DNA of 64,000 nt, taken from contig NC_054877.1 of NCBI RefSeq assembly GCF_018320785.1, positions 34,990,151 through 35,054,150 on the forward strand. The letters are read 5' to 3'. The stretch comes from Cheilinus undulatus. Taxonomy: Eukaryota; Chordata; Actinopteri; Labriformes; Labridae. A model generated the notes under the pieces. The model was not told the origin of the DNA. It did no database searches and saw nothing but the letters and a program-made list of their open reading frames with translations. Positions 49,801 through 63,609 of this stretch are shown in pieces; the stretch's first letter is position 1, and each line of letters starts with the position of its first letter. A program made the position numbers and the translations under genes.

Positions 49801-52398
49801 TAAGCAGCAGCTCAGTGTGCTTGCTCACCAGTTAAGTTTTTTTTATAACATGAAGCTGCTTTTAGGTGCTGTGTTTTTATGAGCTTATCTGAACCTAAAA
49901 CAAAGCCTTAAAAATAAGGGATGGCAGATTACCGATTGTTCACATCTTTCTTAACATTGCTTTTCTTGGTTTAAGACAACATTTTAACAACTTTCCAAAC
50001 ATGCTGTTATATCTTAAAGCTTTCAGAGAAAACCACTCTATCGTATTATTTTGATAATTGATTAGTTCTATCATTGAAAGGGTGACAAAAACAAGGCTAT
50101 TTAAAAAAATAATTTTACAGTGTTGTGTGAAATTCTATTAACACAAAAAGGATTGCCAACACATTTTATTCTTAATCACAAATCACATACTTCTGTAAGT
50201 TTATGAGCTGTACTATGAGACATTAAGAAGTTTCTGAGATTTGTGACGGGAACAGTTTCACAAAAACAAAAAAAGGAGACTTCACATGTGTGCATACTTG
50301 GGCTCTGCAGCTCTTGCTACAAAGGCTAAACAACCTTTAGATCCTGACTAGGACTGGGCAGTATTAGTTTTTTAATACCGTCATACCAGTCCCAAATTTT
50401 ACCGGGGGTATACAGTATGACCCCCAGGTGTTTAAAAACCCCGCTTGCTGGTGTGCACATGGCAAAGTCAGCAGGGTGTGCATCTCTACGGGGACTTCAT
50501 TCATTCCTTTAACAAAATGATTCAGATCTCAAAACAACCCATTTATAAGGAGATGTTAACAGGAAACAGGAATGGATTTAGAGTTGAAGGATTGTTTGAA
50601 AACTTTCCAGGTAAATTTTTACATCAGAACAGATGATTGAATAAAGTTTTTCTCCATTTTAACTCATCTTCAGTGGCACATAGGCGCTCTGTTTTCCTCC
50701 CTCCTCCCTTCCTCCTTCTCAGATGTAAAATTAGAACTAATAATCTAAAAGTTTTATCATATAGAATCTGCAAATATGAAGTCATGTGTGTTACAACAGA
50801 TAAAGACTGCCTTACATATTATTTGGTTCAGCTCTGCACAACAATGGCAAGCTGCTGAAGACACTCCATTTCCTGTTACTCTTCAAAATAAAAGTCTTCA
50901 GAGGCTTTTATTGCAGCAGACGTGGCAGGAATAGACAGTCTGTTAACAGATACATTACTAAACTTGAGCATAATGATGCTAACAAACACGAGGGGTTAAA
51001 CTGTTTCTGCTTGAAACAGCCACAGTCTACCTCTGTTAATCATTCAGGACTAAAGACAATTGAAATATGGATTAAAACACACCTTCAGCAGGTAAGATGT
51101 TTGTTCCTGCTGCATCTGGTTCAAGTGTAAAATAGACCAGCACTCCAGCATTTAGCCTGCCCCTTGACCTTACGGTGACCTCTTGAGTGTAGCTGCTCGG
51201 CTCGAGAAGAGACAAAGTCCTTTTCTGGCTTAAATCTCTGTTATGATGCTTTAAATGATCCATAGGCCACTGTGGCTGATAGATTTGGCAAATTTACCTC
51301 ACAGCAAACAAAAAGAACAGCATTTAACTGACTGTTAACTTTCAGTAAAGGCAGTGACATCAGCTGACAACAGACTGAACTGAGATAAACTGTTCGGTGA
51401 TTTTATATTGTTGTAGTGTTAGGGGGGTGGGGTGATTCTCCATTGTGGACCAGTGACATTGCTAGTTCACATATTTACCTTGCCTTAATTAAACCCAGCC
51501 AAGAAAGGGGTGAAAACAGTCTATTCAGACACATGTACATCTCAGTGTTTTCACATGTTTACAGTAACCATATTTAAACATATTTAGTGTGTTAGGTCAT
51601 AAGGGGATTTAACTTTACAGGGTCTTTAAATAACCAACACACACCGATTCACTTCCTTTACATTTCACATAAAAGAGGTAAAAAGAAGTTCAAACACTTT
51701 TAAAAACTTCAAATGTTTGTTATTGTGCCTTTATTTGCAGCATATATATATATATATATGCAGGTATAAGGCTGTATCACAGGCATTATGACACTGGTAA
51801 TTGTGTTGAAACAACTCTGGTTAGTTGGTTGTTGTTTGTGGAGTTGGTTTTGGTATGTTTTAATAAATAAAGAAGGACTGAAAACCAGTGTTGATAGCTG
51901 CAACCTTCCTAAGTCTTCAAAGAATAATGAACTGCTCTTTCTCTCTACTTAAAGAGGTCTCTTCATCATCGATGACAAGGGCATCCTGAGACAGATCACC
52001 ATCAACGACCTCCCAGTCGGACGCTCCGTTGAGGAGACGATGCGTTTGGTTCAAGCCTTTCAGTTCACCGACAAACACGGAGAAGGTAAAATAATGCTGT
52101 ACATGTATTCGCTGCATTCGCTGCTATTAATATATAAATCAGAACAAACATCATAGATTTATTTTATCATGGATCAAGTTTCATGAACTTAACATTTCCC
52201 TACTTAATGATAAGTGAGGTTGTTCATATTATAAACTGTACGTTCTTTATTCTGGCACAAGTCTTTACTGTCTCAATCTACCGGGCCAGGACTCACTCCA
52301 GACTTATCTTTTCAGTCTGCCCTGCCGGCTGGAAACCAGGAAGTGACACCATCAAACCAGACGTCCAGAAGAGCAAAGACTTCTTCTCCAAGCAGTAA
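46856..52398 (+). CDS. prdx1: Peroxiredoxin 1 (typical 2-Cys peroxiredoxin)
   Basis: A noncoding exon (about 46856-46910) and five coding exons, 48685-48790, 48980-49133, 49229-49351, 51955-52085 and 52316-52398, give 198 aa, one less than human PRDX1. The enzyme reduces H2O2 and alkyl hydroperoxides and is recycled by thioredoxin; it acts mainly in the cytosol. The peroxidatic Cys52 is in DFTFVCPTE and the resolving Cys173 in GEVCPAGW. The GGLG motif and the C-terminal helix linked to hyperoxidation are present, but the tail reads SKDFFSKQ, so the Tyr of the usual YF pair is Phe. Cys71 is kept (FRKIGC), whereas the mammalian Cys83 is Ser (DSHFSHFAW). The start [15 protein letters not shown], with A at -3, fits PRDX1. 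PRDX2 is the only real alternative and is less likely from the N terminus and the NASP neighbour. Confidence 0.95.
46911..48677. other. PRDX1 intron 1
   Basis: AT-rich, no bounded mobile element seen. A short tandem duplication of 'tttaacgattagttg' lies at 48462-48493. Confidence 0.5.
49410..49718. repeat. Dispersed repeat B, copy 1
   Basis: Near-match in the same orientation to 58434-58729. Shared words include 'tatcaaatagagtaaaat', 'gcccctgctcctc', 'ccaaatggtg', 'atatttgta' and 'gggggccctaaatccctagc' followed by 'tacgcccctg'. The right edge, read in reverse as CAGGGGCGTAGCTAGGGATT, resembles a hAT terminus, but no matching left terminus is seen. It lies in PRDX1 intron 4. Confidence 0.72.
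49720..51954. other. PRDX1 intron 4, right part
   Basis: Contains a hAT-like fragment at about 50350-50430 ('gactgggcagtattag' with 'accgggggtatacagtatga') and an (AT)n tract at about 51742-51759. Nothing else is recognised. Confidence 0.45.
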
Positions 52399-52769
52399 TA
52401 AACCCAGAGCCAGAGTCTGCAGCCTGCTGTAGGAGATTTCATTTAGATTACATTTCCAGAGAACAGTTATTTAAGTCAGCTGCTGTGCCTGTGGAGGATC
52501 AGTTCAGAGGCAGTTTTTGTGCATTTTCTATTGTCTGTGGATTGTGTCAGTGAACTTATGACCAAAGTTGTGTAGTTAAGTTGTGCTAATGTAAGCTGTT
52601 TACATTATGAAGGTGTGCTAAATGTCTGTTTATAATTTCATGTCATTCCTCGCACAATCTTGAAGTGAGAAGCACCAGACAAGCTCTTTATTTTAGTGAA
52701 GCCACAAATAACACCATCTCATTATATTTTTTAATCTTTTTTGTTATAGTGAAAAACATCTGTTACCAA

Positions 52770-52775
52770 AATAAA
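52770..52775 (+). promoter_or_regulatory. PRDX1 polyadenylation signal
   Basis: AATAAA about 370 bases after the stop codon. Another AATAAA stands at about 52796-52801. Confidence 0.6.
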
Positions 52776-53340
52776 GAATACAGTTTGTAACACTTAATAA
52801 AGAAATGTTGTTTACAAAATTACTGTAAAAATTAGACTTTTTTGTTTTCAATTTTGACTCTGATGTTCAAATACAAACCCTCAACTAATTTCATGATCTC
52901 CTGTTAAGGTTCTATAAAAAATATTAAAAATATCGCATTTGTCACCTCTGTAGACTTATTAAAATACACAAAGAACAAATTATTTTGGTTGTTGAGAAAC
53001 TACGAAACCTCAAATAACTTTAAAACCCAGTTTCAAACACGAGAATTGTATAAAATTAGCAGAATTATCATTGTTTGATTTGGGCCTGAGTAAACTCCAC
53101 AGCTGACTGGTATTGGTAGTGGCCAGCTGCAGCAGGTGAGCTTTTCCTTTTTTTGCCTGTTGGATCATCAAGAGTCTTTCTAGTTTATGTGGTTTCTTCA
53201 CATTTTGTTTATTAGTTCAAGAAAATTACTCAAAAATAATCACGAGAGCCAACAGTAGCAGGATAGGTGTTACTGAATGGATCAGAGTGGAGCATATCAA
53301 ACCACTTGCATCCTCTGCTGCCATGATGTCATGTAACTAA

Positions 53341-53475
53341 GTAGTTTTTTAGGGTACTTGTACTTTTTTGAGTACATTTTGAAATCAGTATTTTACTTAA
53401 ATAAGTTTTAACCAGAGTAACTGTATTATTATTATTTGAGTTCAGTATTTATGTACTTTTTCAACTACACAGTAG
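53341..53475. repeat. Dispersed 'gtacttgtactttt' repeat fragment
   Basis: The words 'ggtacttgtacttttttgag' and 'tacttaaataagtttt' occur in reverse sense at about 55370-55450 ('ctcaagtacaagtacaaagt'). The two places are opposite-strand copies of one teleost repeat of unknown class. Confidence 0.5.
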
Positions 53476-54448
53476 TAGAGAGAATGATTTTACATCACAT
53501 CCTGAAACATATTTTTTATTATAAAGGTGTGATTTTACCTAAACAACCTGTTTGGAGTTCCATATTCTCTTTACTTTAGGTCAGGATGTAATTTGATGAT
53601 GTATGAATCAATATGCATTATCTTTAATCATCACCAACCTTAATCACCGTAGTAAAGTGACTGATTTGTTTGACTTACAGGCGTGTGAGCATCATGACAA
53701 CATAGAGCTTTGCCAGACAGCCATGGTGTAAAAATCAGTGTGAAAGCCAGTAACAAATAGGATCAAACACTTTTGAAAAAATATCAAATTAGAAGTTATT
53801 TTGACTCATTGAAAATTCTGTATGAATTACTGTATTGACAGGAATGATCATTTTTGCCATTCTAATTTTCAACTAGAAAAATGCAACATTTGGAAAAGTA
53901 GTCATGATGTAGACCATCTCTGCTACCAACGTATTAAGTTGCTTTTTGACACACATTTTAGTTTAGAGAAATATAGCAATTTCAAAATTGCAGTTTTGCA
54001 ATTTAATAATTTCTTAATTGATTGCCCAGCCTTATTATCTAACCATAATTTAGTCATGTTTGCGCTCAATCCCTGAAAAAGGATACAATGACCAAAAATA
54101 CAGCCATTCATTAATAATGAGGGCATGAACCCTTTTATGTCGAGGACCAGACTGGAGAAACAGAGCAGACTAACTTGGTCCTGTTTTTAATACACAGAAT
54201 AATTTCCATCACAGAGGAATTTTACATCTTCTCAGTTATACTGGAGGAATAAAGCTCGGATAGACTGGTGTAGACCCACTTTAACAGTAAAAAAATGTAA
54301 ATATTTGGTCTTACTCCTTAACTGCTATTAAAACAGAAGGGATTAGGATTAGGTAGACTGAATTCACAGTCTCTTTCACGGAGTAATTTTCACGTCTCTT
54401 GCTACCATTTACGGCACAGGGAGCACTGTTTCTATAGTGACATTGATT

Positions 54449-54460
54449 ATTGGCGGGAAA
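54449..54460 (+). promoter_or_regulatory. E2F-type site upstream of HORMAD1
   Basis: ATTGGCGGGAAA matches the E2F/E2F6 consensus (TTSSCGGGAAA-like), about 240 bases before the HORMAD1 ATG. E2F6-type sites are known to silence germline genes in somatic vertebrate cells; the role here is inferred. Confidence 0.5.
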
Positions 54461-54698
54461 CATAAACAATGATATCTAGCTAATGTTTGAGTTATTAGAG
54501 TTCTGGTAACTTTAGTTTCATCAAAAGATTTCAGCTTCTTAAATCATTTGAGGGAGTAACATTGGAACAGTTTATGGAGACAAGGTGCGCTTTTTAAAAC
54601 AGCGTTTAAGAGTTAGTCTCTATTTTTAGCTTGTTGGCTTTGATTAATTCATCCTTAGCATTTAAATTATTTGCTAACAATCAACAACGCAGGAGAAA

Positions 54699-57600
54699 AT
54701 GGCCTCCGCAGAGGTGTGTGTGAGGAAGAGCAAGGAGGAAGTTGCTGAGGTTTGATCACTCTACATACTTAATATCGATACTTATAGGTTAATTTATTCA
54801 GTTTATTAAGCAGTCAAGGATTAAAAATAATATTCCGGTCTGACCCAAAGGGCACGTCAGTATGACAACGGCGCCATCATGTGGCTCTATGTTACAAGTC
54901 AGTTTCAGCTAAGCTAGCCTCCTCTCTCTTTTGTGTCGATGTTTCTAAAAGTGGACAGGATTGTTCCAGAGTGACTTGAAAACCGAAGAAGAATCACTGG
55001 TGTTTGTCAAGAGGATGGTGGCTGTGGCGGTGTCCTCCATCACCTACCTCAGAGGGATTTTTCCAGAAGATTCCTACAAATCCAGATACCTGGAAGGTGA
55101 ATACGAATACAGACTAGAAGCTAAGGGAAATCAATTCGCAAATGAATACCTTCTGATGAATACGTAACCACAACAATATTTTCTGTTTTTCTACACAATA
55201 AGTCCTATGTTATGTTGAGAGGAAAAACATCAGTTTCCATCCTGCAAACACAGATAATCCCAGAAATCTTAATGAACGTGTTCTAAATTTTAAAGGATAA
55301 TATTGGCAAAAGTGGAAAAGGACAAAACTCTTGCACTCAACTAATAGTGCAGTTTAATTGGTATAAATTTTACTTAAGTAGAAGTAAAAGCACTGGCCAA
55401 TTAATCGACTCAAGTACAAGTACAAAGTATTTTGCTTAAAGTTTACTCAAAGTACTGAGTAGCTTCTGAGGAGTTGTACAGTTAAACAGGAAATTTCCTC
55501 ATTGGCAATGACAGCATGACAACATGGATCTCCAACCAGGTTGTGTAGGTGAAGTCACATCTTTATAATAAAGTAAAATCCAGCAGCAGATTGTGGCATC
55601 TTGCATGTTCTTACAGTACCACAGAAAGCATCAAAAACAGAAAGGTATTTTTAAATAATTCAACTGGTTGCAAGTTATCACAAGAAGTAAGCATCACAAT
55701 CTAAAGTCTGAATTTTAGATGCCGCTTATATCCCAAATTTTACACATTGCACCTTGAAGTAAAAGATATGGAGCCCAAGACATGACATGGTCAAAAAAAA
55801 AAAAAAAAAATTAAATTGTGACCACAATACAGCTATAATGTGCCCACAAAATACTAATTTATGGCCACAAAATACTAATTTGTAGGCTGGGAATGAATGC
55901 CTAAAATAAAATTCAATCATACTGTCCTTGTCCATCGTGTAGCTTTAGCCCCTCTACTGCCTCTACCTTAGACCTTAGAGAAAGTGTGCTCGATTTGCTT
56001 ACCCAGCTGTCCAGGAATGATATTAGTATTATTAATATTTCGTGTGCACATGATACGTACTTTGTGGCCACAAATTAGTTGTGCACACGTTTTACTTATT
56101 TCGTGTCCACAAATTAGTATTTTGTGGCCATGAATTAGTATTTTGTGCACACATTCTAACTATATTGTGGCCACGTTTTTGACCATGTCATGTCTGGGGC
56201 TCCGTAAAAAGAAGATGAATTTGAATTTCACTAAAAAAAGGTACAAGTAAACAGAAAAAACTACTCCATTACAATAATTTGAGTAAATGTAATTAGTTAC
56301 TTCCCCCTCCTGAATACTGGTGATCATAACCCTTAAAAATAGATGGATAAATTCTATATTTTATGTTATTTTTCATTTCAACAGACTTGTGCATTAAAGT
56401 TCTGCGTGAAGACCGCAACACACCTGGTGCCAGCAAAGTTGTGAAATGGTAATCGTGATATTCTTTCCTTCATACTTTGGTTCTGTAGTACTTTATTAGT
56501 GAAAACAAACTGCATGAAAACAGAGACGTTTACATACCAAACACACAGGTGGGGCAAGAACCCCTGAGGGCTAGTGGAAGCAAAGTTTCACTTTTTTTTC
56601 CCCAAGATTGCTCTTTTGGGCTTTTATGACTTAATTGTAGATAGGAGGGTGAATAGTCAGAAACGGGAGCGAGAGAGGGTAGGGAATGATATGTGGGAAA
56701 GGAGCCACAGGCTAGATTTTAACCCAGGCTGCCTTTATTGAAGACAACAGCCTCTGTACATGAGTATCCCAGACATAAACACAAGGCTACCAACTCTGCA
56801 GCTAAATCTTGCAGTATGGCCCATTTTCTCACTGTTTTCTTGTTTTTCTCAGGATCATGGGCTCCTTTGATGCACTGGAGAGGCAGTATGTAAGTAAAAG
56901 CATCAATGAGTACTTTTGAGTGATGTTGTAAGCCATCTCAAAACTAAGTTGCTAACTTTCTCTGTTTTTCTCTCAAAAGCTCCAGATTGTATTCATTGGG
57001 GTGAGTAAATTAAGTCAGCAGAGCAAGATTATAGAATAAAATAAAGGAAAATCGGTTAAAAAATATAACTATTCAACATGTTATTGCCATGTAGGTGTAC
57101 ACCAATCCAGATGAACCTAATGTAAGTTTTATTTTAAATACTACAAAATGTGGTTTTATTATGTAAACAAAAAGTTGACATATAATCTGAAAATGCAGTG
57201 TAATCCACAGATTTTATTGTGTCTTTCAGTGCATTGTTGAGTCGTACCAGTTTAAATTCAAATACACAAAAAAGGGTCCGAAGATGGACATACTCAGGTT
57301 TGAATGGGCACATGATTTCCTTAATTTGAGGCATCATTTATTTAGATCACAACATGTTTAATGGATGACTTACCTCCATGAAATTACAGGAACAATGATG
57401 AGGAAATGAAGGTGACTCTGGAGGACACCAAGAGAGCCTCGGTGTTGCTCATCAGGAAGCTCTTCCTGCTCATGCAGAACCTGGGGGCCCTCCCCAACAA
57501 TGTCTACCTTACCATGAAGCTCTACTACTATGATAGTGAGATGGACTGTATTTTTGGATAAAACAAGACTTTAAAGGCATTTTTTAATATAATTCCATTG

Positions 57601-59421
57601 TGAAAGCATATTCATTCTTGTCTCCTTTCAAAGTCACCCCTGCAGACTACCAGCCGCCCGGCTTTAAAGAGGGTGAATGCGACAGCCTCTGGTTTGAAGG
57701 CACGGCCATGCACTTCAAGGTGGGTGATGTACAGACAGCCTTCCACACCTTGAGAATGCGAGTGTCGGCGGAAAAAGGCAGGCTGGAGAAGCTGCAAGAG
57801 GGGAACCACCTGAGGGAGATCAAGCAGGGTCCTCAGAAAAATCCTCCAAGGAAAGAAATCACCAAGGTCGGTGCATAAAGAGGATAGTTTAAGTTCAGGA
57901 TTTCAGTTTTAGTTGTTAAACTGCTGTTTAACATGATTGTCTGTGAATATGTGGTCACAGGATCATCAGAAGATATATGAGGAAGAGGACTTGCCTTCTG
58001 AAGATGGTGAGTTTATGAGCTCTGTTACAAAACCATAAAATCTGACCAAAGTTTACCCTGTGATTTTCCTTTTAACAGAGTCTGCACAGTTCAAGAAGCC
58101 TTCAAGACCTCTGGCAAAGGTACACTGAAGTTTATAGACAAAATTATAACAATGAAATGTAGGAATAGACCGTATATTAAGATGGACAGAGAAACAGCTG
58201 CCTAGGGGTGAACCAAACTGTTTAGAGCTTCCCTGCTGATAAATTACGTGTGTTGCAGTGTGTGCTGTGTTTTTCACAAACTGTTAATTGTGTGGCACAT
58301 TGCACTTGTTTTCGCTGTTATTATAATGTAACATGCATGATGCAAGGGGTGAAAATCATAAGGGAAGAGAAGTTGATGAAGTGATGTTGACAGGCACTCT
58401 GTGCTCTTTTAAGTGTGATCATTGAATCAAAAGTGACTAAATGAATCGGTCAACAGGCTGAAAATTGTATCAAATAGAGTAAAATACAATACTGGGGGAC
58501 CCCTGCTCCTCTCTTTAAAAATTCCAAATGGTGCAGTCCAACACTGCGAAATAATGCAAGTAAATTTAATTCAACCATAGTTGAAATATCACTCACAAAT
58601 TGGGAAATTATGGTTTGAAAATATATTAAAATGCCTAGATATTTGTAAAAATAAAACACGCTTGGCTTGGTTAAAGGGGTCCTGTGTAATATACTTTCCG
58701 GGGGCCCTAAATCCCTAGCTACGCCCCTGTACTCCTATAATGTAAAAGTAAAGCTCTCAGGCATCTTTAGACCACTGTATGAATGAGGAGCTTTATTCTT
58801 GCTAGACCGTGAAATATTACACTCATGCATAAAGTAGAGGATGTTAAAATGACTGAGTGCCCCCTTAATTTAATCACAAATTGGAAAATAAAAATAAACT
58901 ACAATATAATGAAATGTTAGTACCCAAAATTTCCTTCCTTTTAACTTAAATAAAAGTAAATTGCTGTCAGAGCTTTATTGAACTTTTCAAAAATTCTTTA
59001 GAGAACCTGTTGATACCAATTTTTGTTTGTTTGCGATGTTTAAGTACTTAATTTTAAGGGAACAATCTTCTTTTTTCACTTGTCTAGTACTAATTCTCTT
59101 GAAAACATGCAAAAGTGATTGATTACAAAAAACACAATATTTCTTATTAAAAAATGATCCATTATTGCAGCCCTAATACTGTATTTAACTTAGGCACATA
59201 CTCAGGCATTGTATCAAAGGCACCATATGTCAGCATCCATCACAGGGTTTTTTTTGGCTTCACCTTTGTGCAACAGAAGGAGACAAAGACACGTTGTCCC
59301 AGTTAATACACAGTCAATAATGGTACAAGGTTATTTTGAACAAAATGAATGATTTTTCTTTTTTCTATTTTAGAGAAACAAGACAGGAAAACATCTGGTT
59401 AAGAAGAGGAGAAGAAATTAG
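54699..59421 (+). CDS. hormad1: HORMA domain-containing protein 1, meiotic axis protein
   Basis: Twelve exons join in phase into 308 aa: 54699-54749, 54952-55096, 56385-56448, 56853-56889, 56980-57000, 57095-57121, 57230-57297, 57390-57535, 57634-57866, 57961-58006, 58079-58119 and 59374-59421. Two are microexons of 21 and 27 bases. The HORMA domain spans about 18-230, with [80 protein letters not shown] and [14 protein letters not shown] matching HORMAD1. The protein loads on unsynapsed meiotic chromosome axes and promotes double-strand breaks and synapsis control. The tail is short (human is about 394 aa) and ends [16 protein letters not shown], a basic segment that could be a nuclear signal or closure motif (inference). 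Exon 2 could use an acceptor 7 bases further on, but that puts a stop in frame. The first exon is the least certain. Confidence 0.9.
55330..56310. repeat. Dispersed 'ctcaagtacaagtac' repeat interrupted by other elements
   Basis: The left part (about 55330-55460) carries 'tttacttaagtagaagtaaa' and 'ctcaagtacaagtacaaagt'. The right part (about 56235-56310) carries 'aggtacaagtaaacag' and 'ttgagtaaatgtaattagtt', as expected for the two sides of one element. Between them lie a partial TTAA-type MITE end (about 55739) and the complete MITE at 55767-56205. It lies in HORMAD1 intron 2. Confidence 0.45.
55767..56205. mobile_element. MITE with 27-bp inverted repeats
   Basis: The first 27 and last 27 bases are inverted repeats with two mismatches; the core reads AGACATGACATGGTCA on the left and TGACCATGTCATGTCT on the right. 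Immediate flanks on both sides read aaaaga, a possible 6-bp target duplication. The inside contains several copies of 'cacaaaatactaattt' on both strands. No coding frame. The superfamily is unclear. Confidence 0.78.
56580..56775 (-). repeat. tRNA-derived SINE, degraded
   Basis: The plus strand holds 'gtagataggagggtgaatag', 'aggctagattttaaccc' (decayed B box on the minus strand: GGGTTAAAATCTAGCC) and 'acaacagcctctgtacatga'. These match the reverse complement of a common teleost tRNA SINE. The tail 'attaagtcataaaagccc' on the minus strand resembles that of the copy at 28990-29216. It lies in HORMAD1 intron 3. Confidence 0.68.
58434..58729. repeat. Dispersed repeat B, copy 2
   Basis: Second copy of the repeat at 49410-49718, with the same right edge ('aaatccctagctacgcccct'). 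It is somewhat shorter inside. It lies in the last HORMAD1 intron. Confidence 0.72.
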
Positions 59422-59645
59422 CTGTGAGGCTATGAAAAAACAAGCTGTTCTTCATTTTTATTGAACACCGTTCATGGTTATGTTAAAATTAATTTGATGT
59501 GAAAATATTTATCTATTTGAAACGTGTTACTCTCACAGTTCTTATGGAAATAGCACTAAAAAAAGTGTGCTTGAAATGTACAATCTGTATGATGAAGATC
59601 AATCTAATGTTCAAAGTGATTCATTTTTAGTATTTTGTGTATAAA

Positions 59646-59651
59646 AATAAA
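59646..59651 (+). promoter_or_regulatory. HORMAD1 polyadenylation signal
   Basis: AATAAA about 225 bases after the stop codon, in the short spacer before the convergent ALDH9A1 gene. Confidence 0.5.
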
Positions 59652-60099
59652 AATATGCTGGTTAGTAAATTGAGCTTGATTTGTAAACATTTTTTTATCT
59701 TAAGTATAGCTTGAAAAACACCTAAGTATTACTCTGTATATGGATGACATGTTAAGTAAGAAAACATGCAGTGCAAATTATTGATCACAATATGTGACTC
59801 TAATGAGCTAAAACTGATCAATTTCACTTAAAACCCCCTCAAATATTTGATTGAATCAGTTTGGCATGATGGAAGTCAAATTTCCTTCACCCATATCTCT
59901 GCAGGTATTTCCCTCTGGTTACACATTCAGAAATTACAGGAAACATACATGGCTTTATCTTCCTCAGTAGAGACTAGTTTCTCATCACACTGAGATCTAA
60001 CGTTTGGAGGTGTTTCCCTGAGAGTTGCACTTGGAAGTGTGGTTCTGGTCCAGACAATCCTGTTTCGAGTCTCTCCAAGTGTTACTTTTCATGTGTGTG

Positions 60100-63577
<3,478 letters not shown>

Positions 63578-63609
63578 TCATTTGTACATAGTGGAGTTGT
63601 TTTAGTTTG

